Source of the DNA: Ruminiclostridium sp.
GTDB taxonomy: Bacteria; Bacillota; Clostridia; Oscillospirales; Ruminococcaceae
DNA: 64,000 nucleotides
NCBI GenBank assembly: GCA_017935365.1
Contig: JAGBHT010000037.1
Span: 21,055-85,054 of the forward strand
Direction of reading: 5' to 3'
Shown here one piece after another: positions 50,917 through 61,135 of the stretch (position 1 is the stretch's first letter; each line of letters starts with the position of its first letter). The translations under genes were made by a program, and so were the position numbers. The notes beneath the pieces are model-generated. The model had not been told where the DNA came from. It did not search any database and worked only from the letters and a program-made list of their open reading frames with translations.

Positions 50917-53343
50917 ATGAAAAATCCATTTGCTTATGCTAATAAGATAAGAAAAAAATTCAAGGACCCTTACTGGGTAGCTAAGTCTAAATATATAACC
51001 TACTATGAGCAGTTACCGATAGACGAGAAGGTAATACTGCTTGAATCGCAGTCCGCTACAAAGATTAGCGGTAACCTTTTCTATATCCTGAAATATCTTC
51101 TGACCGATGAAAAATATGCCAGATATACGGTTTACCTTTCATCATGGGGAAGATATGTAAACAGCATTACGGCTATACTTGAGCACTACGGATTTGAAAA
51201 CGTAAACATTGTTGTTTATGCTTCCGATGATTATATGCGTCTGCTTGCAAGTGCAAAATATCTGATAAACGACGCTACCTTCCCTAACTACTGGATAAAG
51301 AAAGAGGGACAGGTATATATAAACACATGGCACGGCACTCCGCTCAAAGCTATGGGTCGTAAGGTGCATAACGATGTATTCTTCGGAAACGTTCAGAAGA
51401 ACCTTGTAAATGCCGACTATCTGCTTTATCCCAACATCTTTACAAAAGATGTAATGATAAGGGACTATATGCTTGAGAATATTTCTTCAAATTCTTATAT
51501 TCTGGGCGGTTATCCGAGAAATACGGTTTTCTTCGACAGAAATGCCGAAAGCAGAATAAGAGAAGAGCTTGAGATTACCGACAAGAAGATATATGCATAT
51601 ATGCCTACATGGAGAGGTACAGTTGACAAGGTCGGCGTATCGAAAAACGACGCATACCTAATGTATTACCTCTGCGAGCTTGACAAAAGACTTACCGATG
51701 ATGAGATATTCTATATCAACATTCACCCTATGGCAATGCACGCCAAGAACACGGCGGAAGTCAGCAAACTAAGGCATATAAAGAACTTCCCCGCCGAATA
51801 CGAAACATATGACTTTTTGAATATCGCAGACGTTCTTGTTACCGACTATTCAAGCGTATTCTTTGATTACGCCTGCACACGCAAAAAGGTTGTTCTTTTC
51901 CCTTATGATAAAGACGAATATCTCTGCGACAGAGGTATGTACATGGATATGGACGACCTGCCTTTCCCTCAGGTATTCGACCTTGACAGCCTTGTAAACG
52001 AGCTGAGAAGCGAAAAGAACTATGACGATGCAGAATTTGTAAAGACCTTCTGCACATGGGACAACATTGACGCAACCGCACAGCTTTGCGACAGAACTAT
52101 CCTCGGTATTGATACGGGACTTACTGTAGCGCCCGTGCCGGACAACGGCAAAGAAAATGTTCTGATTTATGCCGGCGACCTTGCTAAAAATGGAATCACA
52201 ACATCTTTGCGTTCTTTGACAAACGAAATTGATTTAAACAAACGAAACTATTATATATCCTTTATTCAGGGAAAGGCTAAGAAAAATGCCGATCAGCTGA
52301 TTACATTCAATCCTAAGGTTAATTTCTTCGCTGTATCCGACTATTTTAACTTGTCTTTTAAAGACAAAGCAATACGCAAGCTCTTTAACTTGGGCAATAT
52401 AAAAGCCAAAACCTATATGAAACACGCTAAAACAAGGGTTCAGCAGAATTTCATAAGAGCATACGGTCAGTCTAAATTTGATACTGTCATACAGTTCTGT
52501 GGATATGAAAGAGATTTAATCTTGTTATACAGCCAGTTTGACGGAAATAATGCTATCTGGGTTCACAACGATATGGTTGCGGAAATGAAACTGAAAAGCA
52601 ACCAGAGAAAAGATATTCTTGAATATGCTTATCACAACTACGATAAGGTTGTAGCCGTAACCGATGATATAGTTGCATCTACTCAGAAACTTGCAGGGGC
52701 AGGCAAGAAGATAGACATTGTAAAAAACACTATCGACTACAAGACAATCTGCGAAAAAGGCGAACAGCCTATAGCCCTTGACCCAACTACAAAATGTTCT
52801 GTAGAACCCGAAAAGTTCTATGAGATAATGCAGTCGGACGCAAAGAAATTTATAAATGTCGGTCGTTATTCGCCCGAAAAGGGTCACGACAGACTTATTG
52901 ACGCTTTCTATAAGCTCTGGCAGAAGGATAACAGCATATATCTTATAATAATTGGCGGCAACTCAAGAGCAAAGAAGTACGAAGCACTTATCGCAAAAGT
53001 AAACGAAATGGGTCTTTCCGAAAATGTAATTCTTCTGCTTTCGGTAAGCAACCCTTATCCTATAATCAAGGCTTGCGACGGATTTATATTAAGTTCGTTA
53101 TATGAGGGCTTCGGACTGGTTCTTGCCGAAGCGAACATTCTCGGTCTGCCGATTGTTTCAACAGATATTACAGGACCCAGAACATTCATGAACAAGTACG
53201 GCGGAACACTGGTAGAAGATTCTGAGGACGGCGTTTACAAAGGACTTGAGATGCTTTATAACAACGAAATCAAGCCGATAAACGTTGACTATGAAGCATA
53301 CAATCAGGAATGTGTTGCAGAGTTTGAAAAGCTGTTTGAATAA
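50917..53343 (+). CDS. CDP-glycerol glycerophosphotransferase fused to a GT4 glycosyltransferase
   Basis: The 808-residue protein has two catalytic modules. Residues about 20-390 are TagF-like: NTWHGTPLKAMGRKVHNDVF (with the conserved His), YMPTWRGTV, and DVLVTDYSSVFFDYA. Residues about 405-800 are GT-B (GT4): FINVGRYSPEKGHDRLIDAF, IIGGNSRAKKYEAL and LYEGFGLVLAEANILGLPIV with the donor Glu. It lacks membrane helices apart from possible amphipathic N-terminus (NKIRKKFKDPYW). It likely adds glycerol phosphate and a sugar to the same growing chain. Fusion of the two steps is uncommon. Confidence 0.9.
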   Translation: MKNPFAYANKIRKKFKDPYWVAKSKYITYYEQLPIDEKVILLESQSATKISGNLFYILKYLLTDEKYARYTVYLSSWGRYVNSITAILEHYGFENVNIVVYASDDYMRLLASAKYLINDATFPNYWIKKEGQVYINTWHGTPLKAMGRKVHNDVFFGNVQKNLVNADYLLYPNIFTKDVMIRDYMLENISSNSYILGGYPRNTVFFDRNAESRIREELEITDKKIYAYMPTWRGTVDKVGVSKNDAYLMYYLCELDKRLTDDEIFYINIHPMAMHAKNTAEVSKLRHIKNFPAEYETYDFLNIADVLVTDYSSVFFDYACTRKKVVLFPYDKDEYLCDRGMYMDMDDLPFPQVFDLDSLVNELRSEKNYDDAEFVKTFCTWDNIDATAQLCDRTILGIDTGLTVAPVPDNGKENVLIYAGDLAKNGITTSLRSLTNEIDLNKRNYYISFIQGKAKKNADQLITFNPKVNFFAVSDYFNLSFKDKAIRKLFNLGNIKAKTYMKHAKTRVQQNFIRAYGQSKFDTVIQFCGYERDLILLYSQFDGNNAIWVHNDMVAEMKLKSNQRKDILEYAYHNYDKVVAVTDDIVASTQKLAGAGKKIDIVKNTIDYKTICEKGEQPIALDPTTKCSVEPEKFYEIMQSDAKKFINVGRYSPEKGHDRLIDAFYKLWQKDNSIYLIIIGGNSRAKKYEALIAKVNEMGLSENVILLLSVSNPYPIIKACDGFILSSLYEGFGLVLAEANILGLPIVSTDITGPRTFMNKYGGTLVEDSEDGVYKGLEMLYNNEIKPINVDYEAYNQECVAEFEKLFE

Positions 53344-53365
53344 TTTAATAATTTACCGATAATAA

Positions 53366-53406
53366 AGCGGGGAGCATTTCAATTGGAAACGCTCCCCGTT
53401 TTTCTT
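53366..53406. terminator. Terminator between the polymer cluster and the regulator gene
   Basis: CGGGGAGC (53368-53375) pairs with GCTCCCCG (53391-53398), with T-runs on both sides; serves the converging genes. Confidence 0.9.
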
Positions 53407-54028
53407 ATTCATTCACCTCAAACTTATACCCTACACCCCATATAAGCCTTATGCTCCATTTTGAAGATAAACCGTCAAGTTTGGATTTCAGCAGGCTGAC
53501 CGATTCTTCGACCAGTGCGTCACTGCCCTTTGCGTCAGGACCGAATACCTCATACGCAAGCTGTTCCTTACTGAACACGCGGTTCGGATTAGCTATCAGA
53601 CTGCGCAATATCTCAAGCTCGTTGAGCCCAAGCTGATATTCCTTGTCACCTACTCTGACGCAGTTATTTTCATTGTCGATGACGAGTGTACCATACTCCC
53701 CTGTCTTCTTTTTATTGTACTTTTCAAATATCCTTGACAGTTGTGCTATATCAATCGGGAGCGACAAGGCGTGCTCTCCGCCGTCATTCTTAAGCGTATA
53801 GATATCAGCCATAAGCGATGTATGGCGGCACTCCTGCTCTGCATCAAGATAGCAACCGCCGAGTATTATAATATCAGGGTGCACAACAAGACATTCACGC
53901 ACAACGTGCTGAGTATCCTCGCTTATATCGCATATCGTTTTTACCGTAAAGCCCTCTTTTTCGGCATAGTTCTCAATAAAATCACTTATATGCTCGTTGT
54001 CGCAGGCTATTATAATCTTCTTTGACAT
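53405..54028 (-). CDS. OmpR-type winged-helix regulator with a degenerate receiver
   Basis: The 207-residue protein has an N-terminal receiver-like domain (about 1-105). The usual phospho-acceptor position reads PDIIILGGCYL, with Gly where Asp is expected (about 57); the N-terminal acidic pair is reduced to CDNE, and the switch Lys is missing (LSLPID). The C-terminal winged helix is intact: YQLGLNELEILRSLIANPNRVFSKEQLAYEVFGPDAKGSDALVEESVSLLKSKL, ending IRLIWGVGYKFEV. It is probably active without phosphorylation, and there is no histidine kinase next to it. A shared terminator separates it from the polymer cluster. Its targets are unknown. Confidence 0.85.
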   Translation of the reverse strand: MSKKIIIACDNEHISDFIENYAEKEGFTVKTICDISEDTQHVVRECLVVHPDIIILGGCYLDAEQECRHTSLMADIYTLKNDGGEHALSLPIDIAQLSRIFEKYNKKKTGEYGTLVIDNENNCVRVGDKEYQLGLNELEILRSLIANPNRVFSKEQLAYEVFGPDAKGSDALVEESVSLLKSKLDGLSSKWSIRLIWGVGYKFEVNE

Positions 54029-54069
54029 TTCAGTGCCTCCGTAAAGTACACAATATTAAATATTAAAGC

Positions 54070-54402
54070 GATAAATCCTTATCGCCCTTGTATACAACTT
54101 TTATTTATTTTATCGGGGTTGAGGGGCGTAGCCCTCATATAGGTCGTCAGCCTACTGTGTCACTGCATCGTGCAGTGACTATGCGTGGCTGACTGCAAGC
54201 GTCCTTGCTTGGACGAGGGGCGATAGCCCCCGTATTCTCCCCCTTTCCCGGGGAAAGGGGGCAGGCGGCAAGGATGCCGCAAAAAGGGCACACAAGGCTT
54301 TGCACGATGCAAAGCAAGCAAAGTGCCCAAAGGGGGATAGGGATTAAAAATTTGCACTTTGTATAAAACTTTTTCTACAAACTTTATTGATAAATCCTTA
54401 TC
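54070..54402. repeat. Interspersed repeat element flanked by duplicated palindrome (copy B)
   Basis: GATAAATCCTTATC, itself a palindrome, occurs at 54070-54083 and 54389-54402. The blocks listed for copy A (28787-29010) recur in order: GGGGTTGAGGGGCGTAGCCC (54115-54134), GGGGCGATAGCCCC, CCCCTTTCCCGGGGAAAGGGG, ATAGGGAT and ACTTTTTCTACAAACT. Copy B has an extra ~100 bases with perfect hairpins (GTCACTGCA/TGCAGTGAC; CTTTGC/GCAAAG). No ORF is evident. Confidence 0.7.
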
Positions 54403-54563
54403 ACCCTGTTTCTATTTATATTATACAGCCCCACACGCCTTTTTTCAACACCTTTTTCAAAAATTCCGTCAATTTTATGTGTAAATCTGCATAAATAATT
54501 ATCAATTATCCGAACGACTTTTATATTAATGTAACAAAATTATCACTTTTCACATTTTACCCC

Positions 54564-54631
54564 TTGATTTTTATGCGTAAAGTGATTACAATAATAATCA
54601 GCGGTTAGCACTCATAACGTAAGAGTGCTAA
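54564..54631 (+). promoter_or_regulatory. groESL promoter and CIRCE operator
   Basis: TTGATT (54564-54569), 17-base spacer, TACAAT (54587-54592). CIRCE element TTAGCACTC (54605-54613), 9 bases, GAGTGCTAA (54623-54631): perfect consensus, the HrcA target, placed over the start of the transcript. HrcA itself is outside the window. Confidence 0.97.
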
Positions 54632-54664
54632 CAACTTGAAAATCAAAAGCACCGTCACAGTTAA

Positions 54665-54985
<321 letters not shown>

Positions 54986-54995
54986 TTGAAAGTGA

Positions 54996-56645
<1,650 letters not shown>

Positions 56646-56669
56646 TTCCAAACACAACAGAATAAGATC

Positions 56670-56703
56670 AGCCCGGTACGGATTTTTCCATACCGGGCTT
56701 TCT
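56670..56703 (+). terminator. groESL terminator
   Basis: AGCCCGGTA (56670-56678) pairs with TACCGGGCT (56691-56699), followed by TTCTG. Confidence 0.85.
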
Positions 56704-56735
56704 GTTTGTTTATAGCTTATAATAGTTATACGCAG

Positions 56736-57638
56736 TTATTTGCCGCCTTTACCGAATGCCTTGCTCCAGTCAACGTTACGGGCGATTCTGTAACCGCTGT
56801 CGGTTTTAGTAAGGTCGGCGGAGAAAACCATATAACAGCTTGTACCGGGTGTCTGAGAATTAAGCACCATATAAGCCAATTTTACGTTATCACCGTCTTT
56901 ATAGGCTTTGGCACAATCATAAAGGCATTCACGCTGTGATAAACTTTCTAAAGCCGGACCGTGCAATCCCGTCTCATTGCACCTGCCGATTGAAATTCCT
57001 TTCACGCAGAATTTACCGTCCTGATATGTGAATGTGTCAAAGTCCTTTTCAAACTGTTCAAATGTCGTAATATCGGAATATACCGACTTTTCCGATTCAT
57101 AAAATTCCTTCATAGACGTAAACGCAGTCGGCTGTGCCGAACTTTCAAACCACTTATCGTAATCGTCTTTTGGGACAGCGGTTATATCCGGCATATCCTT
57201 TATCTTGTTACCTGCATTGTAAAGCTCGGTTTCAAGCTTACCACACTTTTCAAGAATATCGGCAACCTCTTTTTGCACCTGCTCATCGTCAATGATTTTA
57301 TCACCGAGCGCCTCACTGAACATTTTGTCAATTGTGGTTTTGCCGGGCGTCTTATATTCACTGCCGTAGTCGTAGATAAATGACGCTATATCACGTTTGC
57401 TTTCCTCTGCAGAACTGTCCACCACGCCTATTGCAGTAAATTTTTCGTCTTCATAAGCGGAAGTGTCTTCTTCAGGCACAGAGGTTTCGGGAGTTGTGAT
57501 GCTTTCGGTTGTTGATTCCGATGCAGATGACGTAACAGATGTATCCGGCGATGAAACCGGTTGGGAGGCGTTATTGCCGGCACAGCCGCTGAGCAGAGAA
57601 ACAAGAATTAAAGTGCATATCAAAGTTGTTTTTTTCAT
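56736..57638 (-). CDS. Hypothetical lipoprotein
   Basis: The 300-residue protein has a lipoprotein signal MKKTTLICTLILVSLLSGC (Cys 19), then a Ser/Thr/Pro/Glu-rich linker to about 60. A helical middle region (about 65-170) and an NTF2-like or beta-rich C-terminal region (GKFCVKGISIGRCNETG, NVKLAYMVLNSQTPGTSCYMVFSADL) follow. I recognise no family. It lies on the minus strand between groESL and the secreted papain-fold gene, and starts 15 bases after that gene ends, so the two may be co-transcribed. It ends GKGGK. Likely extracellular lipoprotein of unknown function. Confidence 0.75.
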   Translation of the reverse strand: MKKTTLICTLILVSLLSGCAGNNASQPVSSPDTSVTSSASESTTESITTPETSVPEEDTSAYEDEKFTAIGVVDSSAEESKRDIASFIYDYGSEYKTPGKTTIDKMFSEALGDKIIDDEQVQKEVADILEKCGKLETELYNAGNKIKDMPDITAVPKDDYDKWFESSAQPTAFTSMKEFYESEKSVYSDITTFEQFEKDFDTFTYQDGKFCVKGISIGRCNETGLHGPALESLSQRECLYDCAKAYKDGDNVKLAYMVLNSQTPGTSCYMVFSADLTKTDSGYRIARNVDWSKAFGKGGK

Positions 57639-57653
57639 AGAATCACTCCTTAA

Positions 57654-59315
57654 TTATATTTTAATATCAAAGTCATTAGCTAAAGTATTTATGTAATGTA
57701 TTCCAACGATATCTGCGAAATTCATTTTATGCACGCCTTCTCGTGTATGCGAAACGCATAAACCGAATCTAATGCCTTTTGCATGTGAGAAATTTGTACC
57801 AGATGGGTCATACACTGTGTACCTATAATCGGGGTCATTTGCATCAGTATTATAATTTGATACATACATAAAATGTGTATTTCCACTACTATTAGTGAAA
57901 GTTATTATTGCCCCCAATGAACCGTTTTTATCTAAAATTTCATCAAGTGCTTTTTTTATCTTTTGCTCAGATTTACCTTCTACCCAACAACAATGAGAAT
58001 AAACCGATTTACTGATATATTTAAAATGACTCACTAAATCTTCACGATATAACTTATACGGCTTATTATATGGTAATGTATTTGAAGTAAAATTTCTTAA
58101 TGAACTTCCGTCATTGTCCATATTTGCAAGCATCGCAGTAAACGGATCTGCATATAAATCTCCAACATAACCGGTTCTGAAGTCTTTTCCATTTAATGTG
58201 GCATTCATTTTTCTTAAAGCCATTGCATAACTAGCAATTGCGCAACCTTCTGACATATTATCGTAATCCTTTAGATTATCTGTTGTTATGAATGGGGATC
58301 CGTTATTGAATGTTAGCTGATCTAAATATTGTGTATTCCAAAGATACATTCCATTTATATTACTTACTTTTTGACTATAAAATGGTGTGCTTGCGTTATA
58401 ATTAACGTTGAGGTAATATTTAGGTTTGCTAGCAGAAACTGTATTACTGGATGTAATACAGAGGTAAAATTCGTTATCTTCTGAATTATTGTTTCTATAT
58501 ATAAATTGGCTTCCATTAGTGGTAGCAATGCCTGTTGCAATAGATTTTAAAGCTCCATCGCGCACCGCAAAAAGTCTCATCGTCAAGTAAACAGAAGTAT
58601 TACCATTTGTACTCAGCAAGATTTTAAAGGTGCCATTTGAAAATCTAGTATTTTTATATTGTGGCGAAGTAAGATTAATATAAAAATAATCAACATCATA
58701 ATTTTTACTAACAGTTGCGCTTACAGTTCTGCCAAGAACTATTACATCTGCGTAATCTTCTGTGTCGTTGTCTTCTTTTTCATATTGATATGACATGTTT
58801 GAATATGTTTGAATTTCACTATCAAATTCATTGATCATATAATTAACATCCAAATAAACCGAGGAACAAGTTTCAAATATCATTCCTATACTACCAATAT
58901 AATTTAATCCACTGTAATTTAGCGAGAATTCATAATAGGTATCATATTCCAGACCGGAAATGGACAATTCAGAATCAGCTGAAACAAAAGATTCTTCGTA
59001 GTCGGTTTCATTACTGCATAAAGAAATTTCAAATTCTGTGTCGTTTTCTTTAGCTCGTAAAATAATACTGCTTTCCAGCCTACTTTTGTCGACACCGTAC
59101 TCACATTCGTAACAATCTACATCAATAAAATGTATTGAAGATTCTGAAAATTCAATATCAGCATATAACGGAAAATCATCATCTTCATTGATTGGCGACA
59201 CGTTAATAAGTTTTCTTTCATCAGTGTTTGTATCAGCGAATACTGCAATAGGTAATGATGTCGATATTACAATACCTAATGCAACTAATTTACTAATTAA
59301 TTTAAAATGTTTCAT
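57654..59315 (-). CDS. Secreted papain-like (C39-type) cysteine peptidase candidate with PPC/Fn3-like domains
   Basis: The 553-residue protein has a signal peptide (LVALGIVISTSLPIAVFA, about 10-27), a beta-rich Fn3-like module (about 85-145, LSISGLEYDTYYEFSLNYSG), a PPC-like module (about 175-300, VSKNYDVDYFYINL) and a C-terminal C39-like domain: EGCAIASYAMAL (Cys about 358), NTHFMYV (His about 481) and VYDPSG (Asp about 501). It is markedly AT-richer than its neighbours, suggesting a recent import. Start ATG 59315 follows AAAGGAGG. Promoter and operator lie at 59345-59410. Substrate unknown; may instead be a bacteriocin-type or adhesion protein. Confidence 0.72.
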   Translation of the reverse strand: MKHFKLISKLVALGIVISTSLPIAVFADTNTDERKLINVSPINEDDDFPLYADIEFSESSIHFIDVDCYECEYGVDKSRLESSIILRAKENDTEFEISLCSNETDYEESFVSADSELSISGLEYDTYYEFSLNYSGLNYIGSIGMIFETCSSVYLDVNYMINEFDSEIQTYSNMSYQYEKEDNDTEDYADVIVLGRTVSATVSKNYDVDYFYINLTSPQYKNTRFSNGTFKILLSTNGNTSVYLTMRLFAVRDGALKSIATGIATTNGSQFIYRNNNSEDNEFYLCITSSNTVSASKPKYYLNVNYNASTPFYSQKVSNINGMYLWNTQYLDQLTFNNGSPFITTDNLKDYDNMSEGCAIASYAMALRKMNATLNGKDFRTGYVGDLYADPFTAMLANMDNDGSSLRNFTSNTLPYNKPYKLYREDLVSHFKYISKSVYSHCCWVEGKSEQKIKKALDEILDKNGSLGAIITFTNSSGNTHFMYVSNYNTDANDPDYRYTVYDPSGTNFSHAKGIRFGLCVSHTREGVHKMNFADIVGIHYINTLANDFDIKI

Positions 59316-59344
59316 AAATACCTCCTTTGAATTCAATTGTGCTT

Positions 59345-59410
59345 TACATTTTGTTTAAAACAAAATGTACCTTTCATATTTAATATACCAAAAAGAATTC
59401 AATTTGTCAA
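59345..59410 (-). promoter_or_regulatory. Promoter and perfect palindrome upstream of the secreted peptidase gene
   Basis: Minus-strand TTGACA (59405-59410), 17-base spacer, TATATT (59382-59387). TACATTTTGTTT and AAACAAAATGTA are 12-bp arms with a single base between them (59345-59369), just past the transcription start: repressor site or 5' hairpin. Confidence 0.8.
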
Positions 59411-59532
59411 CGGTATTCTAATAAATTTGCACATAATCAACAAATAATAAATGCTTTTTTGTGTATTTATACTCCTTTGTTCAAATGCACAGGCAAGTTA
59501 CATATACCACGTTCTTAGAAAGCTAATACATG

Positions 59533-59582
59533 ACCGCTTTATTAGCATTTTACTTGACATTCGCACTTTTAAGCGGTATACT
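59533..59582 (+). promoter_or_regulatory. GH43 promoter bracketed by an inverted repeat
   Basis: TTGACA (59554-59559), 17-base spacer, TATACT (59577-59582). ACCGCTT (59533-59539) and AAGCGGT (59571-59577) form a 7-bp inverted repeat spanning the -35 and abutting the -10, possibly a sugar-responsive operator. Confidence 0.7.
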
Positions 59583-59631
59583 ATTAAAGTACGCATAAAT
59601 TTATTTTAGCTTTTTAAAAAGGAATTTGAGC

Positions 59632-61119
59632 ATGATATACAAAAACCCCGTGCTAAAAGGCTTCTACCCCGACCCCTCCGTCTGTTTTGCAAACGGAAAA
59701 TATTATCTTGTAACAAGCACCTTTCAGTATTTCCCCGGTGTTGCGCTCTTTGAGAGCGATAACCTTGTAAACTGGAAGCAGATAGGCTATGTGCTGACAC
59801 GTCCCGAACAGGTAATGCTTGACAAGATACCTGCATCAGGCGGCGTATTCGCTCCCACTATCCGCTATAACAACGGAAGGTTCTATATGGTGACTACAAA
59901 CGACACCACCCACAGAAACTTCTATGTTTATACCGATGACATCTACGGCGAATGGTCAGACCCTATCGAAGTCGATCAGGGCGGTATCGACCCGTCGCTG
60001 TACTTTGAGGACGGCAGAACATTCTTCATAAGCAACGGACAGGACGACTACGGCGAGGGCGGCGTTGTACAGTGCGAGATTGACATTGCAACAGGCAAAA
60101 AGCTCTCCCACAGCAAGTCTATCTGGAAAGGTTCGGGCGGACGTTATCTTGAAAGCCCCCACGTTTATAAGATAAACGGAAGATATTATCTTATGGTGGC
60201 AGAGGGCGGCACAGAATACGGTCATATGATTACATATGCCGTATCGGACGATATATGGGGCGAGTATGTCACAGGCGACAACAACCCCATACTCACTAAC
60301 CGCAACAAAGCACCGTACATAATACAGGGTATTGGTCACGGAGATCTGATACAGGACAAGAACGGCGACTGGCATATATTAAGTCTCGGATTCAGACAGA
60401 TGGGTATATGGATGCCCTTCCACAGCCTTGGCAGAGAGGTTTTCCTCTCCCCTGCACACTTTGACGAAAACGGCAGGCTGTTCGCAGGTCTTGACGGCAC
60501 AACAGACGCTCAGTATGAAATAAAGGGCGATTTTACTCAGGATAAGCTGCCCGTGTTCACCTTTGGCAATACAGATCCTTCGGTTGACTGGTGTTATCTG
60601 CGTAAGTACCACCCCGAAAACTACAAGCTGTCGGCGGACAAGTACGAGCTTTGCGGCACCGATCTGACCCTTGACGATATGGATTCGCCAACTTTTATCG
60701 CAATGCGTCAGCGTGACTTTGATATGGAGCTTTGTGTCAACGTAAACCTTTGCGGCAACGGCGAGGGCGGTGTCACAATGTATATGTGCGAGAACGAGCA
60801 TTACGATATTGCACTTAAAAAGACGGCGGACGGCACTTTTGCAATACTGAAGCTCAACATCGGCGGAATAAAGCACGAGCAAAACAGAGTTGCGGTAAAT
60901 GCCGACAACGCAACGCTTATCGTCAGAGCCGACCATTATAATTATAATTTCTTTGTGAAATGCGGCGACACCGAAACACATCTCGGAAGCGGTCAGGTGA
61001 AATATCTGACAAGCGAGGTTTCGGGCGGTTTCACGGGTACAATGACAGGATTATACGCTGTAGGAGGTACGGCACAGTTCACAGGTTTCAGCTGTGCATA
61101 CACCGAGAGCGAAGAATAA
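59632..61119 (+). CDS. Glycoside hydrolase family 43 (xylosidase/arabinofuranosidase type)
   Basis: From ATG 59632 the product has 495 residues and no signal peptide. The five-blade propeller catalytic domain shows the three acidic residues: GFYPDPSVC (base Asp, about 14), GGIDPSLYFEDG (Asp about 118) and GRYLESPHVYK (Glu about 175). A C-terminal beta-sandwich (about 310-495) is typical of XynB-like subfamilies. It likely splits intracellular xylo- or arabino-oligosaccharides taken up from plant fibre. ATG 59632 chosen after AAAAAGGAATTTG; an upstream TTG (59626) is possible. No transporter adjoins. Confidence 0.9.
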   Translation: MIYKNPVLKGFYPDPSVCFANGKYYLVTSTFQYFPGVALFESDNLVNWKQIGYVLTRPEQVMLDKIPASGGVFAPTIRYNNGRFYMVTTNDTTHRNFYVYTDDIYGEWSDPIEVDQGGIDPSLYFEDGRTFFISNGQDDYGEGGVVQCEIDIATGKKLSHSKSIWKGSGGRYLESPHVYKINGRYYLMVAEGGTEYGHMITYAVSDDIWGEYVTGDNNPILTNRNKAPYIIQGIGHGDLIQDKNGDWHILSLGFRQMGIWMPFHSLGREVFLSPAHFDENGRLFAGLDGTTDAQYEIKGDFTQDKLPVFTFGNTDPSVDWCYLRKYHPENYKLSADKYELCGTDLTLDDMDSPTFIAMRQRDFDMELCVNVNLCGNGEGGVTMYMCENEHYDIALKKTADGTFAILKLNIGGIKHEQNRVAVNADNATLIVRADHYNYNFFVKCGDTETHLGSGQVKYLTSEVSGGFTGTMTGLYAVGGTAQFTGFSCAYTESEE

Positions 61120-61135
61120 AGAAGAGGGTTATAAA

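Noticed and set aside
54110..54360. tRNA or CRISPR-like array in the hairpin-rich spacer
   Set aside because: No cloverleaf and no regular repeat-spacer period; the pattern matches the interspersed element at 28787-29010.
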